Positions 5,311 to 14,683 are shown, counted from the stretch's first letter. The stretch is DNA of 48,188 nucleotides from Rhodocyclaceae bacterium (GCA_020247545.1 JADCIX010000067.1:1-48188); one strand, 5' to 3'. The notes: generated from the sequence alone by a model not told the origin. Program-made: numbers and translations.

Positions 5311-6693
5311 TCATGCGGCAATTTCAGCGCCTGGGGCACATGGCGTCGGGCTGTTCGAGCGATGCTGGGCATCTGGCGTTGGCAGCGTCAGCATGCCCGG
5401 AAGTGGCCCTAGCCGATACTGCGCCAACACCAGAAGGGCCGCACCGACACCACAAAGCCCAATGGTGGCGCGCAATCCCAGCCATTCCCCAAGAACACCG
5501 CCTAACACCGAGCCAATCGGGGCGAGGGAAAGGGCGAGAAAGATCATGGTGGAGGTTACCCGGCCGAGCAGATGATCGGGTGTTGCCGATTGCCGTAACG
5601 ACAGGTAATTGATGAAAAACAACATCGCCCCAAAGTCGAACAGGAAGAGGGCAGTACCGAGTAGAAAAAACGCAAAGTCACTTTTCACGATTGCAGCAAT
5701 CAGTAACCAGGCGACCGCAGTCATTCCGATGCCACCCAGCATCACGCGTCCAACGCCGAATCGATCATTTAAAAGCTGGCAGGTAAAGGAGGCAAGCAAA
5801 AACCCTATCCCGGCGATCATATACAAGGCACCCAACTTGCCTGGGGAAATGTCCAGCACACGCACCGCGAACAGAATGACGATGGCGACGTAAGCGTGGC
5901 GCAGCAATTGCCAAAGCGCGAGTCCCCATGCAATGGCGCGAAGTATTGGGTTGTGCCAAATTAGCGCTAGACCTTCTTTGGCATCACCCCAGATGCTCTT
6001 CCACGTCGCGTGGCCCACTTGTTTTGGCGCATCACTCTCCTGCGGCTTGATGCCACGCAACATGATGGCGGAGATAAAAAATGCCAGTGCGTCCAAGAGA
6101 ATGGCGATCGGCGCGGTCAGTGCGTGAATGAGTGCACCGGCGATGCCGGGCCCAACCAATTGTGCGGAGGAATCTGACAGCGCGATGCGTGAATTCGCCT
6201 CGACCAGATTAGCGCGACCGACTCGCTCGGTCATGAACACTTGATACGCTGCCCAACCAATAATGCCTCCTAAACCAACAAAGAAGCTGGCCAGATAGAG
6301 GATCGGCATGCCGAGAAATCCCAGCCAAGCTGTGATTGGTATGAGGAGCAGAATGGCACCGCGACCCACGTCCGCCAAGATAACCAGCGGAAGTTTGCGT
6401 GAGCGGTCAACCAACACGCCGGTAAAGAGTCCGAACAAGGTATAGGGCAGCGCCTGCATCATGGTCAGGATGCCCATTTGGGTCGGTGTGGCGTGCAGCA
6501 CGAGCGCGGCCGTGAGCGGCAACGCTAGGAAGGTGACCTGTCCACCAAAGTGGGTGATAGTTAGCGATACCCACAGCACTCGAAAGTCGCGATTACGCCA
6601 CAATGTGCCCAAGTATTTGTCAAATCGGTGCGGCACGGAGCTGTTGCCAGCCGAAATCAACTCGCTGTTGTGAGAAGAAGGTGCGTCATTCAT
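5311..6693 (-). CDS. MFS transporter, EntS/MFS_3-like exporter
   Basis: The 460-residue protein has about twelve hydrophobic segments and a long soluble N-terminal extension (about 1-30). Features of the MFS_3 group are visible: LWRNRDFRVLWVSLTITHFG before helix 1, the loop GVLVDRSRKLPLVILADVGR after helix 2, and the mid-molecule LIWHNPILRAIAWGLALWQL before helix 7. This group includes enterobactin exporter EntS and macrolide or tetracycline efflux proteins. A proton-driven exporter of a small organic compound is likely, but the substrate is unknown. The gene stands alone on the minus strand. The last 35 residues, rich in Pro and Ser, follow the final helix. Confidence 0.85.
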   Translation of the reverse strand: MNDAPSSHNSELISAGNSSVPHRFDKYLGTLWRNRDFRVLWVSLTITHFGGQVTFLALPLTAALVLHATPTQMGILTMMQALPYTLFGLFTGVLVDRSRKLPLVILADVGRGAILLLIPITAWLGFLGMPILYLASFFVGLGGIIGWAAYQVFMTERVGRANLVEANSRIALSDSSAQLVGPGIAGALIHALTAPIAILLDALAFFISAIMLRGIKPQESDAPKQVGHATWKSIWGDAKEGLALIWHNPILRAIAWGLALWQLLRHAYVAIVILFAVRVLDISPGKLGALYMIAGIGFLLASFTCQLLNDRFGVGRVMLGGIGMTAVAWLLIAAIVKSDFAFFLLGTALFLFDFGAMLFFINYLSLRQSATPDHLLGRVTSTMIFLALSLAPIGSVLGGVLGEWLGLRATIGLCGVGAALLVLAQYRLGPLPGMLTLPTPDAQHRSNSPTPCAPGAEIAA

Positions 6694-6769
6694 TGGCGCT
6701 ATTTTAAACGACGCGCCGGGTCTCCTTTAGGAGGCGCTGTAGCGTGAAGCGATACTCGCGGCTACAACA

Positions 6770-7756
6770 TCAGTCCACTTTCAATTCGTCCAGCCGTTTG
6801 CGGGCGTCGTCGGCGGCACGGCCTTGCGCTGAATACGCTAGGAATTGTTTGTACATCGCGGCTGCTTTGGGCTTGTCGCCCTTGGTTTGGTACGCGATGC
6901 CTAGACGATAGTGTGCGGTTAGTTTTGGCTCAATCTGTAGTGCTCGCTCCATCGAGGCGATCGACGCGTCAATTTGTTTTTGCTCGAGTAGGGCACGGCC
7001 TAGGCCAAAGTGTGCGTTGGCATTGGAGGCGTCAGCGGCGATCTGTCGTTCAAATAGTTTCTGCGCTTTTGCCGCCTCATTTGCGTTTACCATCGCGAAT
7101 CCCAGTGAGGACGTCGCGCCGCTTAATGAGTCGGCCAGATCGCCGTCCGCCCCCGGCTTAATATTGGCAAGGATGGCTTCGGCCTTATCAAACTCTTTTT
7201 CGTAGATATGCACCTCGGCGCGCAGCAATTGCGCCCGCGCTGGATCCACCTTTGCAAAATCGGTACTGTTTTGAATCGCCTTGCGTACGCTGCCGCCGAC
7301 GATGCCAGGGGCTTGCAGGTAGAACTGATTCAGATCGCGCCGCATGTCGAAGTGTTTTGGATCAAGCTCAACCGCCTTTTGAAACATGTCTTTTATGTTT
7401 CCGGCGTACTTGAGCCCGGCGGCGATACCCGCCGACATGGCTGCCGCCCCGTAAAGCGAGCCGAGTATATGGTGGCAACGTGCGGACTGTGGCAATTCCT
7501 TAATGCACTGCTCGGCGCGCGGGATCAGCTCCTCGCGTTTCTTGGCGTCTCCCCCCGCAAAACGAGCAAGATACCAAAGGGCAACGTCATCCTTGGCATT
7601 TCTGGCTAACTTCTCGCGCGCCAAGGCTTCCACATCGGCGAGCTTACGCGCCTTGGCCAGGCCGATGAACTCGGCGTCGGTTGAAGTGGCAAATGCCGGT
7701 ACGGCAAGCAGGGGTACAGAGAGGGAGAGGACGATAGCGAGAAATGGTCGTGTCAT
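6770..7756 (-). CDS. Exported tetratricopeptide-repeat (TPR) protein
   Basis: The 328-residue protein starts with a Sec signal peptide ending near residue 24 (AVPAFA). The mature part consists of helical repeats. Clear TPR units are AHFGLGRALLEQKQIDASIA at about 245-270 and the next unit with LTAHYRLGIAYQTKGDKPKAA; more divergent units occur earlier around DDVALWYLARFAGG. Such proteins serve as periplasmic scaffolds and no enzymatic motif is present. A 118-base divergent intergenic region separates it from rlmM, where both promoters must lie. Confidence 0.85.
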   Translation of the reverse strand: MTRPFLAIVLSLSVPLLAVPAFATSTDAEFIGLAKARKLADVEALAREKLARNAKDDVALWYLARFAGGDAKKREELIPRAEQCIKELPQSARCHHILGSLYGAAAMSAGIAAGLKYAGNIKDMFQKAVELDPKHFDMRRDLNQFYLQAPGIVGGSVRKAIQNSTDFAKVDPARAQLLRAEVHIYEKEFDKAEAILANIKPGADGDLADSLSGATSSLGFAMVNANEAAKAQKLFERQIAADASNANAHFGLGRALLEQKQIDASIASMERALQIEPKLTAHYRLGIAYQTKGDKPKAAAMYKQFLAYSAQGRAADDARKRLDELKVD

Positions 7757-7874
7757 TTTGGTTTGGTATTGAAGTCAGAGTTGTACTGATCGTTTGGCGG
7801 CGATACGCCGAGGGTATCGGCAGCTGGCGCGTGTTGGACGCTTTGAGATGCGGTATCGGATGTAAAGTGCTCAA

Positions 7875-9239
7875 ATGACGACCAAAAATATCACAACAAC
7901 CCCGACAGAACTTGCGTGGTTAGGTTATTGCCGGGCCGGTTTTGAGCGCGACCTGGGCATCGAACTTCAAGAGCGCTTAGGCGGTGAGATCATCGAGGCA
8001 GAAGAAAACGCGGGATTCGTCCGCGTCTCTTGTTCAACCGGTCGAGCTAAATTCCATGCTTCCGTTCACGACTTCATCTTTGCGCGCCAGTTGTTGTTAA
8101 CATGCGATAGCGTGGTTGCGTTGACATCGAATGACCGGGTTAACCCGATATTTGAAGCCTTGACGATATTCCTCGTTGCGCAAGGCATCGACCATGTCGT
8201 CGATTGCCGTGTCGAGTATCCTGACACGAACCACGGTAAGGCACTGTCGCGATCGGCGAAGGCCATCGAGCCACGGTTACGCGAGCTGTTCGGCGAGGCG
8301 GGGATGCTGGCCGGTCATACCAAGTATCGCGCGATGGTTTTTCTCACACCGGACAAGCGCGCTTACATCGGTGTCGCAGACATGCATCTTTCGGCCGAAG
8401 ATCCGCTCGGCATTCCGCGTTTTCGCATGCCCGCTGACGCTCCCTCACGTTCCACTCTCAAACTTGCCGAAGCGATTCATGTGTTCCTCGGTAGCGGCCA
8501 GGACGAAGCGTTGCAGCCTGACATGCGAGCGGTAGATTTGGGTGCTGCACCGGGAGGTTGGACATGGCAATTGATGCAGCGCGGCTTACGCATCACGGCC
8601 GTTGATAACGCATCCCTCAAAGGCGACTTGGTGGACAACGCGATGGTGAAACACCTGCGCGCTGATGGTTTTAAGTACACGCCCAACATACCGGTCGACT
8701 GGTTGGTGTGTGACATGGTTGAGCAACCCGCGCGAATTGCCAAATTGGTTGCCAAGTGGTTGGCCAGTGGCTGGGCACGTTACGCCATCTTTAACTTGAA
8801 GCTGCCGATGAAAAAGCGCAATGAGGAGGTCGAGCGTTGCCGTCAGATTATTGGAGAGGCATTGGACGAGGCCGGCAAGTCCTACATCTTGCAATTCAAG
8901 CAGTTGTACCACGATCGCGAAGAAGTGACCGGCTTTGTCATGCTGCCATCGCGCAAAGAACGGTTTGCGCACAATGTTGCTGCCCGCGATAAACCCGCCA
9001 ACACTTCACGCGGTGGGCAGAAAAAAATTGGGCGTGAAACCAACGGCACGATGGGCGTAAAAGGAGCGAAGGGAGTAAGCGAAACAAAGCGGCCACCAAA
9101 ACCTGCAAGCTCAGGCAAGACTGGGCCCGGGACACTAGTGCAAACAAAACCCGTGCTGAATCTAAATTCGACGTTGCCGCGTGCGGCAGCGTCACCGTGG
9201 TCGGTGAAACCTTTGCCGAAGCGGAAAAAAGCGAAATAA
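7875..9239 (+). CDS. rlmM: 23S rRNA (cytidine-2498 2'-O)-methyltransferase RlmM
   Basis: The 454-residue protein has an N-terminal THUMP-like region (about 10-170) and a Rossmann methyltransferase core. The SAM motif DLGAAPGGWTWQL starts near residue 221, followed by ITAVDNASLKGDLVDN, VDWLVCDMVEQPARIA and the catalytic-type FNLKLPMKKR. RlmM modifies C2498 of 23S rRNA in the cytoplasm. The usual length is about 360 residues. Here an extra C-terminal tail of about 85 residues, from roughly residue 370, is rich in Lys, Gly, Pro and Thr and looks disordered; it could add affinity for RNA. The gene stands alone, with its own divergent promoter region opposite the TPR gene. Confidence 0.94.
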   Translation: MTTKNITTTPTELAWLGYCRAGFERDLGIELQERLGGEIIEAEENAGFVRVSCSTGRAKFHASVHDFIFARQLLLTCDSVVALTSNDRVNPIFEALTIFLVAQGIDHVVDCRVEYPDTNHGKALSRSAKAIEPRLRELFGEAGMLAGHTKYRAMVFLTPDKRAYIGVADMHLSAEDPLGIPRFRMPADAPSRSTLKLAEAIHVFLGSGQDEALQPDMRAVDLGAAPGGWTWQLMQRGLRITAVDNASLKGDLVDNAMVKHLRADGFKYTPNIPVDWLVCDMVEQPARIAKLVAKWLASGWARYAIFNLKLPMKKRNEEVERCRQIIGEALDEAGKSYILQFKQLYHDREEVTGFVMLPSRKERFAHNVAARDKPANTSRGGQKKIGRETNGTMGVKGAKGVSETKRPPKPASSGKTGPGTLVQTKPVLNLNSTLPRAAASPWSVKPLPKRKKAK

Positions 9240-9293
9240 GCACTTCGAAATCAACGCTTCGAACTAAGCGTGATGGAGCAAGGGCGAAAACTA

Positions 9294-10454
9294 CTATCTG
9301 CTTCGCCGGACGATTGTGTAGATGGCGAACAGATTTGTCGAAAGGTCGTTTACGACTTCGCCCTGATCGTTCTTGTCCCAGCCGAGCGCGGCACCCATCT
9401 GCCGCGCAAAATCATGATCGTCGACATTTAGTGCGACTACCTCCAACCCTGCCTTGGAGAACTGTTCCGCGCTGAACGGGGAACGCGCATCGGCGTGTGG
9501 CAGATAGGGTTTGTCGACGGCCGCTTGTTTGGGCGAGAGATTGTAGATCACAAACAAGCCGCCGGGAGAGAGGGCGTTATATGCCGCTTTTAGAAAAACA
9601 TCATCACTCACACCGAGTTCAATCAGCTGGTTTTTGGGCGCACGTCGCTCAGGCTTGAGGTAGCCACGCTTGAGGGTGTTTTTTGAGATGATGAGTTGAT
9701 AGGGCCCTTTGCTTGTCACCCTCTGCGCAATTGCGGCGGTAGTCGGCCAGCGGCCGTGGGCTAAGGTAACCGAACCAGTGGCTCCCCGGTAAATAGGACG
9801 GGCTGCGGCCACCGAGCCTTGGTCCGACGTTTCGCTGTACAACGCGTCGAGATAACTGTCTGGATCAACGCCGACCACGTTCGCACCAAGGCTTGCCAGT
9901 AAGCGCAAATGGCCAATTGAACCGTAACCAAAATCCAAGATGTTCGCCTTGCTCACTTCGGTTAGGCCATGTGCGCTGGCCAGCTCAAGCGTACGCACAT
10001 AGGCCAGTGGTGAACCGTACTTTGTGTAGTAGAGGCGGTACTCATCAAGTTCGATACTCGCAAGTTTCTTGCGCCGTTCCTCTGCAAGTGCGGCGGCTTC
10101 GTTGGGTGAAAAGTATTCACGCGTGTTGTCATCGCGGTAAACGGTTCGCGGTGCGACCGCCGGAAGTGCCTCAGTGGCACGCAAGAATTTTTTGCTGAGA
10201 TCAGTCGAGGCGAGCGCCGATAACGCGTTCGCCTCGTTGATGAGTCTTTGTTGAGTTGCAGAACGTGGTGGCGCAAGTGCGGGCGTTTGCAGCTGGCGTT
10301 GGGGTGGCAACTCCGCTCGGTGTGGTGCCTGCGAGGTACCACAACCACTCAGACCAACGGCGAGCAGCGTAATGGCGACGCCTGTGACGAGGCGCAGTTT
10401 GGTCGATGTTTGGCCGATTCGTGTTGCGGCCTGATGATATTGCGGAGTCGTCAC
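9294..10454 (-). CDS. Predicted lipoprotein with class I SAM-methyltransferase fold
   Basis: From GTG at 10454 the protein has about 386 residues; a TTG at 10472 would add six. A basic stretch, a hydrophobic core (LVTGVAITLLAVGL) and the lipobox LSGC indicate a lipid-anchored export signal. The central part (about 165-330) carries a methyltransferase-like fold: ILDFGYGSIGHLRLLASLGA, VVGVDPDSYLDALY, then YQLIISKNTLKRGYL and LSPGGLFVIYNLSP. The first motif has GYGSIG where the usual signature is GxGxG. SAM is not known to be available in the periplasm, so the domain may be a non-methylating binding fold, or the signal may be an uncleaved anchor. The upstream gene encodes another lipoprotein 53 bases away, so they may be co-transcribed. 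Confidence 0.8.
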   Translation of the reverse strand: MTTPQYHQAATRIGQTSTKLRLVTGVAITLLAVGLSGCGTSQAPHRAELPPQRQLQTPALAPPRSATQQRLINEANALSALASTDLSKKFLRATEALPAVAPRTVYRDDNTREYFSPNEAAALAEERRKKLASIELDEYRLYYTKYGSPLAYVRTLELASAHGLTEVSKANILDFGYGSIGHLRLLASLGANVVGVDPDSYLDALYSETSDQGSVAAARPIYRGATGSVTLAHGRWPTTAAIAQRVTSKGPYQLIISKNTLKRGYLKPERRAPKNQLIELGVSDDVFLKAAYNALSPGGLFVIYNLSPKQAAVDKPYLPHADARSPFSAEQFSKAGLEVVALNVDDHDFARQMGAALGWDKNDQGEVVNDLSTNLFAIYTIVRRSR

Positions 10455-10507
10455 TGGGTGCCGGGTGCCCAACTGAACAGCGTTCGGTCATCGTTGTGCG
10501 TAGACCG

Positions 10508-11596
10508 CTAGTTTCCCATGCCAACGTGTTCAAAACTTGCCAGTAGCGGCGCATATTTCTGCTGCCAGTTGGTGAGAGACCGATCATGGCCCGATTTGTG
10601 GTCGACGGCCTGTTGATCGGGTGCAGCGAGCGTTTGCAGAAACGCCAGCGTCAGGTCGCGTGTTGCAGCCTTTATCTTGGGATTTAACTCAACACCACCG
10701 GTGCCCAGCCGATCAGTGAAGATGCTGTGTGACCCGCCATTAAACACTGCGAGCGCCTTACCAGCACGTTTGGACAACGCATTGGCGGCTCCCATCGCAC
10801 GATAGACGTCTAGACGATCAGCTACGCCGGAACGATAGCCGGGGATGGCGATATCATCTTCGGTGGCAGTGATGTGCAGGGTCGGAATATCGATCCCGCC
10901 CAAGATTGACTTTGGGTCGCCCGCGCCATAGAAGGGCGGGGCGGAAAGCAAAATCGCGGCGCTAATGCGTGGATCCCGTAGGTCGATTTTGCGACCATCA
11001 CGTTCGACGACGGCACCCGCCGCCAGCATGGACGTGTTTGCGCCGTAGGAATGACCGGCTGCGACGACACGTGTCCGGTCGATTCGGACTCCGACTGGAC
11101 TAGCGAGCAGCTGATCGAGCGCGAAGCTCAGATCCTGTACCCGCTCAATGGCTTCACTTTCCTGTGCAGCGCCGCTCAGCCGGGACAGCAAACTGAATGG
11201 ATTGCCTGCCCATAGCTGGCGGTCGCTGCCCACGTGCTGGAGATGCAAACTCGCATAGCCGTTCGCCGCAAAACTGCGGCCAAGGTATTTGTATCCCTCG
11301 CGTGAGCCGCCGATGCCGTGTGAGAACACGATCAGGGGCATATTGCCGACACCACGGTTGGCTTCAGCCGATGGCAAATACAAGCGCACGGGAACCATCC
11401 GGTTGCGCTTCTCGTCACGCCACTCAAAGGTTTGTGTCGAATACCGCGTTGGGTCGGGCATCAGCTGGGCGGCGGCAAGTGCCGCCTCACGTTCGGCGGC
11501 AATGACGGATGCGTCACGGACTGACATGGCGCAGCCTGTTAATAGTAGGCTGGTGGCGAGTGTGAAGCCCAAGGATTTGGTTTTAAGGCTATTCAT
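10508..11596 (-). CDS. Lipoprotein alpha/beta hydrolase (PAF-acetylhydrolase/chlorophyllase-like)
   Basis: The 362-residue protein begins with a lipoprotein signal whose lipobox is LLTGC at about residues 18-22. The fold is alpha/beta hydrolase: oxyanion region VFSHGIGGSREGY, nucleophile elbow AAGHSYGANTS (Ser near residue 185), a candidate acid in the ATEDD stretch, and the catalytic-type His in FNGGSHSIFTD near residue 290. It probably cleaves an ester or similar bond at the outer membrane or in the periplasm; the substrate is unknown. A related exported hydrolase with GHSFG and GGDHMVF motifs is encoded at 31338-32411. The GTG or TTG of the methyltransferase-like lipoprotein follows closely on the same strand. 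Confidence 0.85.
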   Translation of the reverse strand: MNSLKTKSLGFTLATSLLLTGCAMSVRDASVIAAEREAALAAAQLMPDPTRYSTQTFEWRDEKRNRMVPVRLYLPSAEANRGVGNMPLIVFSHGIGGSREGYKYLGRSFAANGYASLHLQHVGSDRQLWAGNPFSLLSRLSGAAQESEAIERVQDLSFALDQLLASPVGVRIDRTRVVAAGHSYGANTSMLAAGAVVERDGRKIDLRDPRISAAILLSAPPFYGAGDPKSILGGIDIPTLHITATEDDIAIPGYRSGVADRLDVYRAMGAANALSKRAGKALAVFNGGSHSIFTDRLGTGGVELNPKIKAATRDLTLAFLQTLAAPDQQAVDHKSGHDRSLTNWQQKYAPLLASFEHVGMGN

Positions 11597-11897
11597 TGAC
11601 CGTTCGGCAGTTCAAGTTAAACAACATAGTCGTAGTAGATGCGCTGATTGCGCAAAAATTCAATCCATGCGAAGGCGGTATCGACAAAATTTCAAGTGTA
11701 GTCGAAAAACAAGGCAGGACGCGCGTTTACAATGCATATTGCCTGAAGATAGCCGTGTTTACTGGACTTTCATCAATCGCCACAAACTCACTTCTGACTC
11801 AGGCGGGGAGCCAGGCCTAAGTTAGAATGGTTTCGTGAGCTTTTGCACGCCGATGCCTCCGCTATGTCGCCGAGGTCTGTCTTTCTTGGAGTCCTCT
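11597..11897. other. Divergent intergenic region between hydrolase and molybdenum hydroxylase genes
   Basis: About 300 bases separate the two divergent genes and must hold promoters for both directions. The stretch is A/T-rich in the middle (around 11655-11720). A 74-codon plus-strand frame at 11596-11820 has no recognisable product and is treated as chance. The sequence immediately before 11898 contains GGAG at about 11888, a ribosome binding site for the small hydroxylase subunit. No operator palindrome was identified with confidence. Confidence 0.45.
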
Positions 11898-12413
11898 ATG
11901 ATTTTGTTTACCGTCAATGGCGAACGAATTTCGACCAACGTCGATCCCTCAACGCCGCTACTTTGGTTTTTGCGCGATAACCTGCAGTTAACCGGTACCA
12001 AATATGGCTGTGGTATGGCGCTTTGTGGGGCGTGTACCGTACACGTTAACGGCGAGCCGATGCGCGCGTGTTCTACGCCGATCTCAGCAATAGTTGGTAA
12101 GAAAGTGACCACCATTGAAGTGATTGGCAAATCTGCCGTCGGCAAAAAAGTTCAGGACGCTTGGATTGCCGAAGATGTGGTCCAGTGTGGCTACTGCCAA
12201 TCCGGCCAGATCATGGCCGCCACCGCTTTGTTGACCAAGAACAAAGCCCCATCGGATGCGGACATTGATGCCGCGATGAGTGGTAATGTGTGTCGTTGCG
12301 GTACCTACAACCGTGTTCGTGCGGCGATCAAGGTTGCTGCGGGTTTGAAACCGGCGGCCTCTGTGAAGCCTGCCGCTGCTCCTGCGGCGGCAAAAAAATC
12401 GGTAAAGGCATAG
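11898..12413 (+). CDS. [2Fe-2S] subunit of an isoquinoline 1-oxidoreductase-type molybdenum hydroxylase
   Basis: From ATG 11898, preceded by GGAG, the protein has 171 residues; the frame is open further upstream to 11835 but that part does not fit the family. The N-terminal plant-type ferredoxin cluster ligands are C38, C43, C46 and C58 ([13 protein letters not shown] and later RAC). The second [2Fe-2S] cluster uses C97, C100, C132 and C134 (QCGYC and NVCRCG). It passes electrons from the molybdenum centre of the large subunit to an acceptor. An Ala/Pro/Lys-rich tail of about 25 residues follows the core. The large subunit gene starts ten bases after the stop, so the two are co-transcribed. 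Confidence 0.93.
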   Translation: MILFTVNGERISTNVDPSTPLLWFLRDNLQLTGTKYGCGMALCGACTVHVNGEPMRACSTPISAIVGKKVTTIEVIGKSAVGKKVQDAWIAEDVVQCGYCQSGQIMAATALLTKNKAPSDADIDAAMSGNVCRCGTYNRVRAAIKVAAGLKPAASVKPAAAPAAAKKSVKA

Positions 12414-12422
12414 GCGGACGAC

Positions 12423-14615
12423 ATGGATAAATTGTTCATAGCAGCTAAATCTAGAGCCGTGCCAAAGACCTCACGCCGTGATTTTCTAAAAGTCAGCGCC
12501 GCGACCGGTGGTGGACTGGTGATTGGGTTTAACTTGAGTCTTGGCAACAAACTTGCCTTGGCGCAAGCAGCGCCAGCACCGAACCTCAACCAACCCAATG
12601 CGTTTTTACGTATCGCACTTGATGGCACTGTCACGGTTCAGGTCAAACATTTAGAATTTGGACAGGGAGTCATGACCTCGCTGCCGATGTTGCTTGCCGA
12701 GGAGCTCAAGTGCGACTGGACAAAAATCCGCGCGGAGTTGGCACCCGCCGCCCCAGTCTATGCGCACAGCAGTTTTGGTATGCAGATTACCGGTGGATCG
12801 TCGTCCGTATCCAACTCGTGGGAACAGCTGCGCACCGTCGGGGCGATGGCGCGGACGATGTTGGTGACGGCTGCGGCCAACCGCTGGAAGGTGGCTGCTG
12901 GCCAGTGTCGTGCTGCCAACGGCATGGTCACTGGCCCGGGCGGGAAAAAGGCCGGCTACGGCGAGCTTGCCGAAGAGGCGGCTAAGTTGCCGACACCTGA
13001 GAAAGTGGCGCTACAGTTGGCAAAGGACTTCACCATCATCGGCAAACCGACCCGCCGAATTGATGCACCGGCAAAGGTGAACGGGTCGGCGCGTTTCGGT
13101 CTTGACCTCACCGCCAAACAGATCCCGAATTTGCACACGGCGGTGGTTGCCCATCCGCCAATTTTTGGTGCGCGTGTGGTCAAGTTTAACGCCGATAAAG
13201 TTAATGGCATCCCGGGCATCACACACGTAGTGCAGCTCGATTCCGGTATTGCGGTGGTCGCCAAATCGTTTTGGGCGGCGAAGGTAGGGCGCGACGCGCT
13301 GCAAATCGAGTGGGATCTGGAGCCCGGCAGTAAGGCGGACTCCGTTGCCATGTCGAACAATTATCGAGAGACAGCAAGAACTCCCGGACTGGTAGCGAAA
13401 AAAGGCAATCCGGACATGCTCAAGGGCGCGGCAAAGACACTGGTTGCCGAATTTGAGATGCCATATTTGGCGCATGCAGCCATGGAGCCGCTGAGCTGCA
13501 CGGTATCGGTCAGCGGCGACAAGTGTGAGCTATGGGTCGGTTCGCAGTTGCAAACACTCGACGTTCTTGCCGCCGCCAAAACGGCGGGTGTGCCTCCGGC
13601 GAACGTAAAACTCAATACCATGCTGGCAGGTGGCGGATTTGGTCGTCGCACCAACCTAAGTTCTGATTACGTCGTCGAAGCAGTTGCGATCGGCAAAAAG
13701 GTCGGCGTACCGGTGAAGATGGTTTGGACACGCGAAGATGACATGAAGGCCGGGTCGTATCGGCCGATGTACGTGCATCGTATTGAAGCCGGTTTGGATG
13801 CTAGCAACAAGATCTCCGCGTGGAACCACACCGTCGTGGGACAGTCGTTGGTTGCCGGGACACCGTTTGAGCAAGCGTTCGTGAAAGACGGAATTGACGC
13901 GAGCAGCATGGAGGGTATTGTCGATACCCCGTATGACATTCCCAACATGCATGCCACCTTGCACACCACCAAAATCGGCGTTCCGGTTTTGTTCTGGCGT
14001 TCCGTCGGTCACTCACACACCGCGTATGCAATGGAGACCGCGATGGATGACTTGGCCAAACTGGCCGGTCAAGATCCGGTCGCGTTTCGTCGCGCCTATT
14101 TGGGCAAACATCCGAAGGTGCTCAAGACGCTCAACCTGGCGGCGGAGAAAGCCGGCTGGGGAAGCGCGCTGCCGAAGGGTAGGGCGCGCGGCGTGGCAGT
14201 GCATGAGTCGTTTGGCTCTGTCGTTGCCCACATCGTCGAAGTTTCGATGGATAAGGGCGAGCTCAAGCTGCACCGCATTGTCTCCGCCATCGACTGTGGC
14301 TTGGTGGTCAATCCGCTGACGGTTGCCGCACAAGTTGAAAGCTCGGCGGTGTATGGCATGAGCGCCGCGTTATACGGCAAGATCACACTCAAGGACGGTG
14401 TGGTTGAGCAATCGAACTTTCACAACTATCCCTTATTGCGTATGGCGGAGATGCCAAAGGTTGAAGTACATATCGTGCCTGGAGGTGAGACACCGACCGG
14501 CGTTGGGGAGCCGGGGCTGCCGCCGATCGCGCCGGCCATTTCCAATGCGCTATTTGCATTGACTGGCAAACGCCTGCGTACGTTGCCGTTTGACCTTGCT
14601 TCGCTAAAAGTCTAG
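12423..14615 (+). CDS. Molybdopterin-binding large subunit, isoquinoline 1-oxidoreductase beta type
   Basis: The 730-residue protein belongs to the xanthine oxidase family in its two-subunit IorAB form. A twin-arginine signal (TSRRDFLKVSA) near residues 16-27 indicates Tat export of the folded complex, which would carry the small subunit along. Molybdopterin-binding and active-site stretches are visible: FGQGVMTSLPMLLAEEL, ITGGSSSVSNSW, AGGGFGRRTNLSSDYVVEA, and near the C-terminus TGVGEPGLPPIAPAISNA, whose Glu matches the catalytic base of the family. The hydroxylated substrate (N-heterocycle, aldehyde or other) cannot be read from sequence. An XdhC-type chaperone and a MocA-like cytidylyltransferase downstream supply maturation functions. 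A strong terminator follows 18 bases after the stop. Confidence 0.93.
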   Translation: MDKLFIAAKSRAVPKTSRRDFLKVSAATGGGLVIGFNLSLGNKLALAQAAPAPNLNQPNAFLRIALDGTVTVQVKHLEFGQGVMTSLPMLLAEELKCDWTKIRAELAPAAPVYAHSSFGMQITGGSSSVSNSWEQLRTVGAMARTMLVTAAANRWKVAAGQCRAANGMVTGPGGKKAGYGELAEEAAKLPTPEKVALQLAKDFTIIGKPTRRIDAPAKVNGSARFGLDLTAKQIPNLHTAVVAHPPIFGARVVKFNADKVNGIPGITHVVQLDSGIAVVAKSFWAAKVGRDALQIEWDLEPGSKADSVAMSNNYRETARTPGLVAKKGNPDMLKGAAKTLVAEFEMPYLAHAAMEPLSCTVSVSGDKCELWVGSQLQTLDVLAAAKTAGVPPANVKLNTMLAGGGFGRRTNLSSDYVVEAVAIGKKVGVPVKMVWTREDDMKAGSYRPMYVHRIEAGLDASNKISAWNHTVVGQSLVAGTPFEQAFVKDGIDASSMEGIVDTPYDIPNMHATLHTTKIGVPVLFWRSVGHSHTAYAMETAMDDLAKLAGQDPVAFRRAYLGKHPKVLKTLNLAAEKAGWGSALPKGRARGVAVHESFGSVVAHIVEVSMDKGELKLHRIVSAIDCGLVVNPLTVAAQVESSAVYGMSAALYGKITLKDGVVEQSNFHNYPLLRMAEMPKVEVHIVPGGETPTGVGEPGLPPIAPAISNALFALTGKRLRTLPFDLASLKV

Positions 14616-14633
14616 CGACCGAGCTAACCTAGT

Positions 14634-14677
14634 AACGCCGCAGCCGTGAAACGTCACGACTGCGGCGTTTGGTTTTT
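14634..14677 (+). terminator. Rho-independent terminator or attenuator after the hydroxylase genes
   Basis: AACGCCGCAGCCGTGA and TCACGACTGCGGCGTT form a 16-bp stem with one mismatch around the loop AACG, followed by TGGTTTTT. It lies directly after the large-subunit gene. The T-tract ends only about seven bases before the ATG (14684) of the MFS gene, so an mRNA that reads through would start translation right after the hairpin. It may work as an attenuator. Confidence 0.88.
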
Positions 14678-14683
14678 CCAGAC

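Noticed and set aside
11596-11820. A 74-codon plus-strand frame in the divergent spacer before the hydroxylase genes.
   Set aside because: No ribosome binding site or recognisable pattern, and it occupies the place where promoters are needed.
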